Below are positions 1 through 5,597 of a DNA stretch of 8,366 nt, one piece after another; the first letter of the stretch is position 1; each line of letters starts with the position of its first letter. Origin of the DNA: a bacterium (lineage in GTDB: Bacteria; 4484-113; JAFGCY01). The stretch lies in NCBI GenBank assembly GCA_020849855.1, contig JADZFO010000041.1, positions 1-8,366 on the forward strand, in the 5' to 3' direction. Both the position numbers and the translations under genes were made by a program. The notes below the pieces were generated by a model. It had not been told where the DNA came from. It searched no databases and saw only the letters and a program-made list of their open reading frames with translations.

Positions 1-478
1 GCCTCCGGATGGCTTCTTCAAGATCCAGCGCAAGAAGACCGGTACCAGCAACTGGACCGACCTCGGCATGACCACCGAGCTGACCTACTGCGATGCCACG
101 GCTGAGTGCAACATTGACTACACCTACCGTGTCAAGAAGTGGAGCAGCCAGGGCGACTGCCTCAGTAACCAGGTCCCCGGCAAGAAGGTCTGCTGCGACT
201 ACTGCCCCACCGAGCTGACCGCGACCACTGATACCGAAGACTGCGTGGAGCTGACCTGGAACGGCGGCTGCCCGCTGCCTCCGGACGGCTTCTTCAAGAT
301 CCAGCGCAAGAAGTCCGGCACCAGCAACTGGGTTGACCTCGGCATGACCACCGAGACGACCTACTGCGATGACACCGCCGAGTGCAACATCGATTACACC
401 TACCGTGTGAAGAAGTGGAGCTCTGAGGGCGACTGCCTCAGCAACCAGGTCCCCGGCAAGATCGTCTGCTGCGACTTC
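1..478 (+). repeat. 276-bp in-frame tandem repeat (Cys-rich FN3 unit)
   Basis: The stretch starting at base 1 recurs at 277, an offset of exactly 276 bp or 92 codons. Over the roughly 200 bases where both copies are present I count about 22 mismatches, near 90 % identity, and about 7 changes in 67 residues. A third unit beginning at 479 is related in protein but far diverged in DNA. The high identity of the first two copies points to recent duplication or gene conversion. More copies probably lie upstream of the window. Confidence 0.85.
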
Positions 479-751
479 TGCCCCACTGACCTGGTGGCCA
501 GCGACGGTACCTACAACTGCGGCACCCTGCTCACCTGGGAAGGCGGCTGCGGCGATGGCACCTTCGAAATCTTCCGCAAGCTCAAGGGCGGCACCAGCGG
601 CTTCAAGAAGGTCGGCTGGACCGAAGAGACCAGCTTTGTGGATGAGACCGGCGCCTGCAACTACCACTACATCTACAAGGTGAAGAAGTACAACGAGGCC
701 GGCGAACTCTGCTGGACCAACGAGGATGAAGGCTGGTGGAAGAGCAACTAA
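2..751 (+). CDS. Tandem cysteine-rich fibronectin-III-like repeat protein (5' end outside window)
   Basis: The reading frame is open from the first full codon at base 2, so the gene starts upstream; an internal ATG at 68 is not the start, because the residues before it match the same part of the next repeat. The 249 visible residues are two and a half FN3-like units: a partial unit (2-202), a full 92-residue unit (203-478) and a divergent last unit (479-748). Each unit starts CPT-L and has the FN3 pattern L-TW, F-I-RK, Y-Y-VKK. The full unit has eight cysteines (unit positions 1, 14, 23, 55, 61, 78, 89, 90), which is unusual for FN3 and suggests disulfide stapling in an exported protein. The last unit keeps five and ends in an EDEGW motif like the FN3 domain of the lipoprotein downstream. 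The signal peptide would lie outside the window. A surface or extracellular structural role is inferred; no enzyme motif is visible. Confidence 0.85.
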   Translation, partial: PPDGFFKIQRKKTGTSNWTDLGMTTELTYCDATAECNIDYTYRVKKWSSQGDCLSNQVPGKKVCCDYCPTELTATTDTEDCVELTWNGGCPLPPDGFFKIQRKKSGTSNWVDLGMTTETTYCDDTAECNIDYTYRVKKWSSEGDCLSNQVPGKIVCCDFCPTDLVASDGTYNCGTLLTWEGGCGDGTFEIFRKLKGGTSGFKKVGWTEETSFVDETGACNYHYIYKVKKYNEAGELCWTNEDEGWWKSN

Positions 752-795
752 GCTCTTAACCGGCTGCCTTCGCAGTCACAACTGCAGATCAACAG

Positions 796-833
796 GGGCC
801 CGCGGTGGACAACCGCGGGCCCTTCCTTTTTTT
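796..833 (+). terminator. Intrinsic terminator of the FN3-repeat gene
   Basis: A perfect 11-bp GC-rich stem (796-806 with 812-822) closes a 5-nt loop and is followed by TTCC and seven T's. It lies 45 bases after the stop codon of the FN3-repeat gene. Confidence 0.92.
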
Positions 834-845
834 CCTGCTCCAGCC

Positions 846-873
846 TTGCGTCCTGGTTAAAGTGTGGTAAACT
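846..873 (+). promoter_or_regulatory. Possible sigma70 promoter with extended -10 before a short terminated unit
   Basis: TTGCGT (846-851), a 16-bp spacer, then TAAACT (868-873) preceded by TG one base upstream, giving an extended -10. The -35 matches consensus at 3 of 6 positions and the -10 at 4 of 6. It lies just after the terminator at 796-833, and transcription would begin near 880. The match is modest; the AT-rich patch in GC-rich DNA and the downstream hairpin-terminator pair are the main support. Confidence 0.35.
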
Positions 874-879
874 TCCTTA

Positions 880-950
880 TCTGGCCAGCGACGCTGGCCC
901 CACGAAACGGTTTGGTTAGAGAGGGCGGGCCCACCGCCCTCTTCTTTTTT
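880..950 (+). ncRNA. Putative ~70-nt small RNA or attenuator leader
   Basis: Following the possible promoter at 846-873 is a 7-bp hairpin (883-889 with 893-899, loop GAC), an unpaired linker of about 20 nt, and an intrinsic terminator. No ORF or ribosome binding site fits inside. The arrangement resembles a short independent RNA; alternatively it is a transcription attenuator for the lipoprotein gene that starts 100 bp downstream, for which no good separate promoter was seen. I do not recognise an RNA family. Confidence 0.35.
920..950 (+). terminator. Second intrinsic terminator, not needed by the upstream gene
   Basis: A perfect 9-bp stem (920-928 with 934-942) with a 5-nt loop is followed by TCTTTTTT. 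It lies about 90 bases beyond the terminator at 796-833, so it should end a different transcript. Confidence 0.85.
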
Positions 951-1040
951 ATCTGCAGTCTTCGCCGCCCCTGAAACTCCCCGCGCTTCCCGCCGCTCCT
1001 AAGCTGGTCCGTAGGAGATGGTAATCACCTACATCATTCG

Positions 1041-1047
1041 GGAGGTG
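1041..1047 (+). promoter_or_regulatory. Shine-Dalgarno that decides the lipoprotein start
   Basis: GGAGGTG ends just before the ATG at 1051 with good spacing, and favours 1051 over the upstream in-frame ATG at 1018. Confidence 0.75.
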
Positions 1048-1050
1048 CAA

Positions 1051-2751
1051 ATGGGACGCGCTGTGTTCAACCCTTCCCATTGGCTGTTCCTCTGTGTCCT
1101 GCTGCTTTCCATGGGGCTTTATTCCTGCGGCGGCACTGCCGCGCTGGATCCGGCGGCCACAGACACAACTACAGATAACACTGCCCAGGCCGCTGCCGAA
1201 AGCCTGAGCAGCTCAGCTTCCCTGCCGGCCATCCCGCTGGACAGCGCGGATGAAGGCCGGGCAGCCAGCGCCATCGACAATGGCAGCGGCCAGGTCGTCG
1301 TGCTGGGCAAGGACTTCCTGCTGCAGCACAACGGCAGTGTCGATGGTGACAGCCTGGTGCTCTCCGCCCCCGGCGGCGAAGAGGGCAGCGGCATGAACCT
1401 GGCCTTCGCCATGTACAAGGCCAGCGCGGGCGCCGGCCAGCGGCCGAAAAGCCTGAACGTGCAGGCCCTGCCGGCCGGGTTGAGCCAGAACTACTGGGTC
1501 GCCGTGGCGGACTACACCAGTCTGCAGTGGAAGTTCTTCGGCCCGGTCTCCATCCCGGAGTTCCAGCTGGACCTCACCGGCCATAACCACCGCTTTGTCA
1601 GCGCGGCCGGCAATGTCTATTTCCTGCTGCTCTGCCATGCGCCAAACGGCTGCACCCATACACAGACCGTGATGGTGACCGGCCCGGCCGGTGACGGCGA
1701 GCTTCCGGGCTGCCCCTTCAGGCTGGAGGCCAGCAACGGCGCCTTCCTGCACCGCGTCGAGCTGCTCTGGCAGCAGGGCGATGAGCGCAAGCGCTTTGAG
1801 GTCTTCCGCCGCGACGCCCGGCCCCCGGCCGGCGACAACGCCCCTGAGGGCGGTGACCCGGGCAGCGGCACCCCGCCGCCAGGTGATCCCAATGCCGGCG
1901 ATGGCGGCAACGGTGGTGGCGATAACGGTGAGGGCGGCGAGGCTCCTCCGCCTCCGCAGTGGCGCCTGATCGCAGTGGTTGAGGACAACCGCTTCACCGA
2001 TCATCTGGTGCTGCCGGGCAAGTTCTACGAGTACCGCGTCCGCGCTATCAACAATCACGGCCCCAGCGGCTTCAGCAACATTGACCTGGGCTGGGCCGAC
2101 CGCGGTCTCTTCGACTGCGTCATCGAGGGCCAGGTCAGCGTGGACGGCGCCGGCCGCGGCGGGGTGGTGGTCTCACTGCTCGGCCTGGGCCCGGAGCCTC
2201 TCTTCGCGGTCACCGGTCCTGAGGGCCGCTACCGCTTCGCCAACCTGCCGCCCCTGCACTATGTGGTCTGCGCGCAGAACCCCGAGCTGGAGTTTGAGCC
2301 CGCCTTCGCCTTTGCTGACCTGCACATCAGCGAGACCCGCCTGATCAACTTCAACGGAACTGCGGCCAGCCACTTCGGGCATGTCTGGGGTTTCACCTAT
2401 ACCTGGGATCCGATCCGCGATGACGGCACCGGCGGCCTGCGCGCCCTGGGCAATATTCATGTCGGCCTCTGGCCGGCGGGTGTCGAGCCCGGCACGCCGG
2501 AGCTGCTGGGAACCCAGAGCAACGAAATGGGCCTTTATCAGTTCTTCGGCCTCCAGCCCGGTGATTACACCAGCAAGGCGGGCGCCGAGGGCATGATCTT
2601 CATGCCGGATATCCACCGCATCCGTCTCGACGGCCAGCATGTGGCCCCGCGCATGGACTTCTTCGGCCTGCCCGGCCAGCTGCCTCCACCTCCGCCTCCG
2701 GCTGACGGCGGCGGGGGCGAGGACCCCGGCGGCGGAGAAGGCACACTCTAG
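1051..2751 (+). CDS. Outer-membrane-type lipoprotein with FN3-like and two carboxypeptidase-regulatory-like domains
   Basis: The 566-residue product begins with a lipoprotein signal peptide: a hydrophobic segment ending in the lipobox LYS-C. Start 1051 is preferred over the in-frame ATG at 1018 because GGAGGTG (1041-1047) sits 5 nt (from GGAGG) before it, while the 1018 codon directly abuts its purine-rich stretch. Residues about 30-220 are an unrecognised region. Residues 221-352 are an FN3-like domain (CP-L-AS-G, ELLW, FEVFRR, Y-YRVRAINNHG, SN-DLGW) interrupted at about 253-302 by a Gly/Pro/Asp-rich insert. From 354 follow two carboxypeptidase-regulatory or Cna-B-like beta sandwiches, each with a G-Y-F-L-P type motif (GRYRFANLPP; GLYQFFGLQPGDY). 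The tail after about 540 is again Pro/Gly-rich. The architecture suggests a surface-anchored structural or adhesive lipoprotein; the function is not known. Confidence 0.85.
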   Translation: MGRAVFNPSHWLFLCVLLLSMGLYSCGGTAALDPAATDTTTDNTAQAAAESLSSSASLPAIPLDSADEGRAASAIDNGSGQVVVLGKDFLLQHNGSVDGDSLVLSAPGGEEGSGMNLAFAMYKASAGAGQRPKSLNVQALPAGLSQNYWVAVADYTSLQWKFFGPVSIPEFQLDLTGHNHRFVSAAGNVYFLLLCHAPNGCTHTQTVMVTGPAGDGELPGCPFRLEASNGAFLHRVELLWQQGDERKRFEVFRRDARPPAGDNAPEGGDPGSGTPPPGDPNAGDGGNGGGDNGEGGEAPPPPQWRLIAVVEDNRFTDHLVLPGKFYEYRVRAINNHGPSGFSNIDLGWADRGLFDCVIEGQVSVDGAGRGGVVVSLLGLGPEPLFAVTGPEGRYRFANLPPLHYVVCAQNPELEFEPAFAFADLHISETRLINFNGTAASHFGHVWGFTYTWDPIRDDGTGGLRALGNIHVGLWPAGVEPGTPELLGTQSNEMGLYQFFGLQPGDYTSKAGAEGMIFMPDIHRIRLDGQHVAPRMDFFGLPGQLPPPPPPADGGGGEDPGGGEGTL

Positions 2752-2773
2752 TCCGCTATCTCATACGGACATC

Positions 2774-2807
2774 GGCCGGGGGCACCGTCCCCCGGCCTTC
2801 CTTTTTC
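2774..2807 (+). terminator. Intrinsic terminator of the lipoprotein gene
   Basis: A perfect 9-bp stem (2774-2782 with 2789-2797), loop CACCGT, followed by TTCCTTTTT. It begins 22 bases after the stop codon. Confidence 0.92.
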
Positions 2808-2819
2808 CTCTGATTGAGC

Positions 2820-2825
2820 TAAACT
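2820..2825 (+). promoter_or_regulatory. Possible -10 box for the DsbD-alpha-like gene
   Basis: TAAACT stands out in a GC-rich gap just downstream of the lipoprotein terminator. It is the same hexamer as at 868-873. There is no good -35 because the T-tract of the terminator occupies that position. Transcription would begin near 2832, leaving a leader of about 60 nt. Confidence 0.25.
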
Positions 2826-2893
2826 GTCCAGCTGAACACGGCCGGCCCCAGCCGCGTCGTGGCAGTTCTACCGTGACGGTGAGGTGGTCAACA

Positions 2894-3382
2894 ATGCGCG
2901 TCCTGCGTACCCTGGTACTGTCGGCTCTGCTGGCGGCTGCGCCGCTGCTCCTGTCGGCGGCTGTCGCTGACAGTCCGAGCTTCAAGCCCGGGGCCAAAGT
3001 CACACTGGTGCTGGATGTCCGCGCCCCCGAGAAGTGGCATCTCAACAGTGCCCTGCCGCTGCGCGTCGAGTTCGACGCCGAGGACCTCAAGAAGCTGCCG
3101 GTCAAGCTGGACAAGACCACCTGGGATTTCAGTGTGGTCAAGGATCCGCCGAGCCAGAGCTTTGAAGTGCCGGTGACCCTCACTTCCAAAGCCGCCGAAG
3201 GCACCCTCAGCATTCCCGCCGAGCTGCAGTGCGGCATGTGCATTGAAGACCAGTGCACCATCGTGAAGGAAGACCTGGAGTTCAAGATCACGGTGAAGAA
3301 GAGCGCCGCCGGCGGTTCCAAGAACCAGGCGCAGGCCAAGGGCAAGCTCACCCGCACGGTCAAGCTTGTCGCTCCCTTCTAG
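2894..3382 (+). CDS. Exported DsbD N-terminal (alpha)-domain-like protein
   Basis: The 162-residue product has a signal peptide (MRVLRTLVLSALLAAAPLLL, cleavage probably after AAVA at about residue 26) and one immunoglobulin-like domain resembling the periplasmic alpha domain of the thiol-disulfide interchange protein DsbD. The signature is FKPG-KVTLVLDV in the first strands and LQCGMCIEDQC with cysteines at 113, 116 and 121; the last pair is spaced C-x4-C as in many DsbD-alpha domains. The membrane electron-carrier and thioredoxin domains of full DsbD are missing, so it probably acts as a periplasmic thiol partner or simply keeps the fold. Start 2894 is chosen because GAGGTGG (2881-2887) lies 6 nt upstream and a signal peptide follows; the same frame is open back to 2639, but that overlaps the lipoprotein gene and its terminator. 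The C-terminal 25 residues are Lys/Gln/Ala-rich. Neighbours are terminated separately. Confidence 0.75.
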   Translation: MRVLRTLVLSALLAAAPLLLSAAVADSPSFKPGAKVTLVLDVRAPEKWHLNSALPLRVEFDAEDLKKLPVKLDKTTWDFSVVKDPPSQSFEVPVTLTSKAAEGTLSIPAELQCGMCIEDQCTIVKEDLEFKITVKKSAAGGSKNQAQAKGKLTRTVKLVAPF

Positions 3383-3411
3383 AAACCAGAGCACATATCC
3401 TTAGGGAATCC

Positions 3412-3440
3412 AAGGGCGGCCACGGCCGCCCTTTTTCTTT
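3412..3440 (+). terminator. Intrinsic terminator of the DsbD-alpha-like gene
   Basis: A 9-bp stem (3412-3420 with 3425-3433) with loop CACG, followed by TTTTTCTTT. It lies 29 bases after the stop codon. Confidence 0.9.
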
Positions 3441-3461
3441 GCCGGGCCTGCGCCACCTGCG

Positions 3462-5519
3462 ATGCTAGAATCAGCCGGCTTGAGGAGGCATGGCGGAAAG
3501 GCGCCCGCGTGCGCGCACGCGCACATACACGGGGCAGGCGGCGGGGAGGTTCACGGCCCCGCGGCATTTGCGCACGGCCGCTTCTCTCTGCCGGCAATAC
3601 GCCCAGCCACTGCATTGCTGCTCGCGCTGGCCTGCCTGCTGCTGCAGCCCTGCGGTTCTTATGCCGCCGGCCTGCCGCTGCCACCGGTGGACCCGCCCGC
3701 GCCGGCGCCCGGAAGTGCCGGCCAGTCAGACCCGGCAGGCGATGACGCGGCAGCACATGAAGTGGAGCCCGAGGCCGAGAGCCGCGAGTTGGCACCGGCA
3801 GATGCCGAAGCTGCGGCAATGGACGCGCAGCTTCCCGACAGCGCAGAAGAGCTGCAGCAGCAGGCCACCGAGGTGCTGGACGCCGCGCAGGCAGAGCTGG
3901 AAGCCATCAAGGCGCGCTTTCCCGGCATTGAGGATCTGACCCGCCTGAAGGCCGACTCGCCGGACCTGCCGGACAACTTCAGCGCGGGCTCCGTCTTCAC
4001 CGATAAGCGCGGCCTGCTCTACGCGGGCGGTGGCGTCAGCCTCACACTGCGATCGGTTTTGCCTGAGGGCGAGGCCATGGTGGAGGCGGACTCTGCGATC
4101 TACGATACGGAATCCGGCGTGGTCGAGCTTTCCGGCAATGTGCGCCTCAGCCTGGCCGGCATGGACTTCTCCGCCTATGCCGGGGGCCTGCGCGAGGGCG
4201 GATCAGGGTCTTCAGCCGGCTCAGATTTCGACCCGCGCTACAACCGCAGCGCGGTCATCGACAGGTCCGCCCAGGGCGGCAGTTTCGAGCTGCTCTGCGA
4301 CTGGCTAAGGGTCGACCCCACTATGCGCGAAATGCAGGTCCGCGGCCTGCGCTTGCATCTCTCCCTGGAAGAGCTGCTCGGGCCTGAGGCTGTCAAGGAA
4401 CTGCCCCTGCGCACCGACTTCCGCAACCACCTGGTGCCCTCCTCGCCCAGTGAGATTCGGCTGAGCAGCGATGAGGTCTACTTCGCCCAGAGCAGCCGCG
4501 CGCCGCAGCTCCTCTTGCAGCAGGTCAAGATCAGCCTTGGCTCGCATCCCGATCCGGACCTCTTCATCACCGCCCGTGAAGTGGAGCTGATGGAAGAGCA
4601 ACAGGTGGAGTTCCGGGGCATTGAGCTGAACATCTCAGGCTTTGACTGGATCTCCTGGCCGAAAATCACCCGCAGCCTCAAGCGCAGCCCCAGCGCCTTC
4701 AGCTTTGACACGCCGCAGCTGCAGGTTGACCGGGAGTTCGGCGTGGCCGTCAAGCAGGGTGCCACGGTCGACCTCGGCATGTTCAAGACTGACGCGCTGA
4801 TTGATTACTCGCCGGAGTACGGGGTGCTGGCCCAGGCCTTTGCCTACATCGAGCCCGTTACCGATACACAGCTTGGCGTGCAGCTTGGCCGTTCAACCCA
4901 GAGCAATATCGACCGCAACACGGTGCAGCGCCGGGACGACTACAACCTGATCTACCGCCAGTCGCTCAGTCCTGGCGGCGCGATCCAGAAGCTGCACCTT
5001 GGCGCGCAGTACGGCCACATCCATGAAAGCGTCGACGGCCGCCCCGGCGCCGGCATCCCTGACCGCCGGGCCGAGGACACGCGCATGATGGCGGACATGG
5101 ACATGCAGCTTGAACCGCTGGATCTTGGCGGTCGGCTCTTCCTGACTCTGGGCGCGCGGGCGCGCTTCATCCACTATGACGAGAGCGGCCAGGATTACCA
5201 GGTGCTCGGCGGCCGCGCCGGCCTGGTCCTGCGCAGCGATGACTTCGACCATTTCATCCTTTACCGCTACAACAACACCAGCGGCGACGCCCTGTTCACC
5301 TTCGATGAGGTGCGCCGCGAGCAGCTGGATTTCGCCACCAGTGTCCAGACCCTGCCCTCATGGCGCAATGTGCTGCGGGGCAGTTATGACCCCCTGGAGG
5401 ATGAGTTTGACCGCCTGCAGCTTGGCACCTTCAAACAGCAGAAGAGCTATGAGATGGGCGTGTACTGGGATTTTGCCCGCGAAAGCGCCGAACTGGAGTT
5501 CGGCCTGCTCCTGGACTAG
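3462..5519 (+). CDS. LptD/OstA-like outer-membrane beta-barrel protein (start uncertain)
   Basis: From ATG 3462 the frame gives 685 residues. It has a long hydrophilic lead, then a signal-peptide core at 52-63 (LLLALACLLL) with likely cleavage after SYA at 68. Residues about 70-170 are Pro/Ala-rich then acidic and helical (EELQQQATEVLDAAQAELEA). An OstA-like segment follows at about 185-240, with the typical EADSAIYDTESGVVELSGNV. From about residue 410 to the end the alternating aromatic/polar strands look like the LptD-type barrel, with YRQSLSPGGAIQKLHLGAQYG and a C-terminal AELEFGLLLD. LptD inserts lipopolysaccharide into the outer membrane; members outside Proteobacteria are often annotated only as LptD-like. 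The mature part has a single cysteine, so the disulfides of E. coli LptD are absent. The start is doubtful: ATG 3462 has no Shine-Dalgarno and overlaps a -10-like box, while the well-placed AGGAGG at 3483-3488 precedes an ATG at 3490 in another frame. Confidence 0.75.
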   Translation: MLESAGLRRHGGKAPACAHAHIHGAGGGEVHGPAAFAHGRFSLPAIRPATALLLALACLLLQPCGSYAAGLPLPPVDPPAPAPGSAGQSDPAGDDAAAHEVEPEAESRELAPADAEAAAMDAQLPDSAEELQQQATEVLDAAQAELEAIKARFPGIEDLTRLKADSPDLPDNFSAGSVFTDKRGLLYAGGGVSLTLRSVLPEGEAMVEADSAIYDTESGVVELSGNVRLSLAGMDFSAYAGGLREGGSGSSAGSDFDPRYNRSAVIDRSAQGGSFELLCDWLRVDPTMREMQVRGLRLHLSLEELLGPEAVKELPLRTDFRNHLVPSSPSEIRLSSDEVYFAQSSRAPQLLLQQVKISLGSHPDPDLFITAREVELMEEQQVEFRGIELNISGFDWISWPKITRSLKRSPSAFSFDTPQLQVDREFGVAVKQGATVDLGMFKTDALIDYSPEYGVLAQAFAYIEPVTDTQLGVQLGRSTQSNIDRNTVQRRDDYNLIYRQSLSPGGAIQKLHLGAQYGHIHESVDGRPGAGIPDRRAEDTRMMADMDMQLEPLDLGGRLFLTLGARARFIHYDESGQDYQVLGGRAGLVLRSDDFDHFILYRYNNTSGDALFTFDEVRREQLDFATSVQTLPSWRNVLRGSYDPLEDEFDRLQLGTFKQQKSYEMGVYWDFARESAELEFGLLLD
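3464..3471 (+). promoter_or_regulatory. Possible -10 box overlapping the first ATG of the LptD-like frame
   Basis: TAGAAT (3466-3471) matches the -10 consensus at 5 of 6 positions and lies 26 bases after the preceding terminator; the ATG at 3462 abuts it. The upstream TTGCCG (3439-3444) is 21 bp away, too far for a normal -35, so this would work as an isolated or extended -10. Transcription would start near 3478, after the ATG at 3462, which casts doubt on that start codon. Confidence 0.35.
3506..3531. repeat. 26-nt alternating pyrimidine-purine tract with 16-bp palindrome
   Basis: Every base from 3506 to 3531 alternates pyrimidine then purine, mostly CG and CA/TG steps. Its first 16 bases (3506-3521, CGCGTGCGCGCACGCG) are a perfect palindrome. 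Such tracts can adopt Z-DNA under negative supercoiling, and the palindrome could fold as a hairpin in RNA. It lies about 30 bp after the possible transcription start of the LptD-like gene. Confidence 0.8.
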
Positions 5520-5531
5520 GCTTTTGCGAGG

Positions 5532-5561
5532 TTGACAGTGTTCTTTGCCGATACCTATAAT
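5532..5561 (+). promoter_or_regulatory. Near-perfect sigma70 promoter of the Cys-rich tail protein
   Basis: TTGACA (5532-5537) and TATAAT (5556-5561) are both exact consensus, separated by 18 bp, one longer than optimal. The promoter begins 12 bases after the stop of the LptD-like gene. Transcription should begin near 5568, giving a leader of only about 30 nt that contains the ribosome binding site. The TTG of the -35 is in frame with the downstream gene and could be miscalled as its start. Confidence 0.88.
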
Positions 5562-5580
5562 GACCCGACCCAGCGCGAAG

Positions 5581-5590
5581 AGGAGGTGAT
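5581..5590 (+). promoter_or_regulatory. Full-length Shine-Dalgarno of the Cys-rich tail protein
   Basis: AGGAGGTGAT is complementary over ten bases to the usual 16S rRNA 3' end and lies 7 nt before ATG 5598. With the consensus promoter it predicts very high expression and fixes the start at 5598. Confidence 0.88.
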
Positions 5591-5597
5591 ACGAAAT

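Noticed and set aside
1027-1047. CACCT/AGGTG pairing that could hide the lipoprotein ribosome binding site
   Set aside because: Only five base pairs with an 11-nt loop; too weak to claim as regulation.
1213-2058. Long open frame on the minus strand opposite the lipoprotein gene
   Set aside because: Long antisense frames are common opposite GC-rich genes; no domain pattern or ribosome binding site, while the + strand frame has lipobox and recognisable domains.
2639-2893. Upstream extension of the DsbD-alpha-like gene to ATG 2639
   Set aside because: It overlaps the lipoprotein gene in another frame and reads through its terminator; the signal peptide and Shine-Dalgarno place the start at 2894.
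3490-3939. 149-codon frame from ATG 3490 as a separate gene
   Set aside because: Its product is Arg/Cys/Trp-rich with no domain pattern and overlaps the LptD-like gene; only its start region is of interest.
5532-5597. TTG start at 5532 for the Cys-rich tail protein
   Set aside because: This TTG is part of the -35 box and lies upstream of the transcription start; ATG 5598 has a ten-base Shine-Dalgarno and signal peptide.
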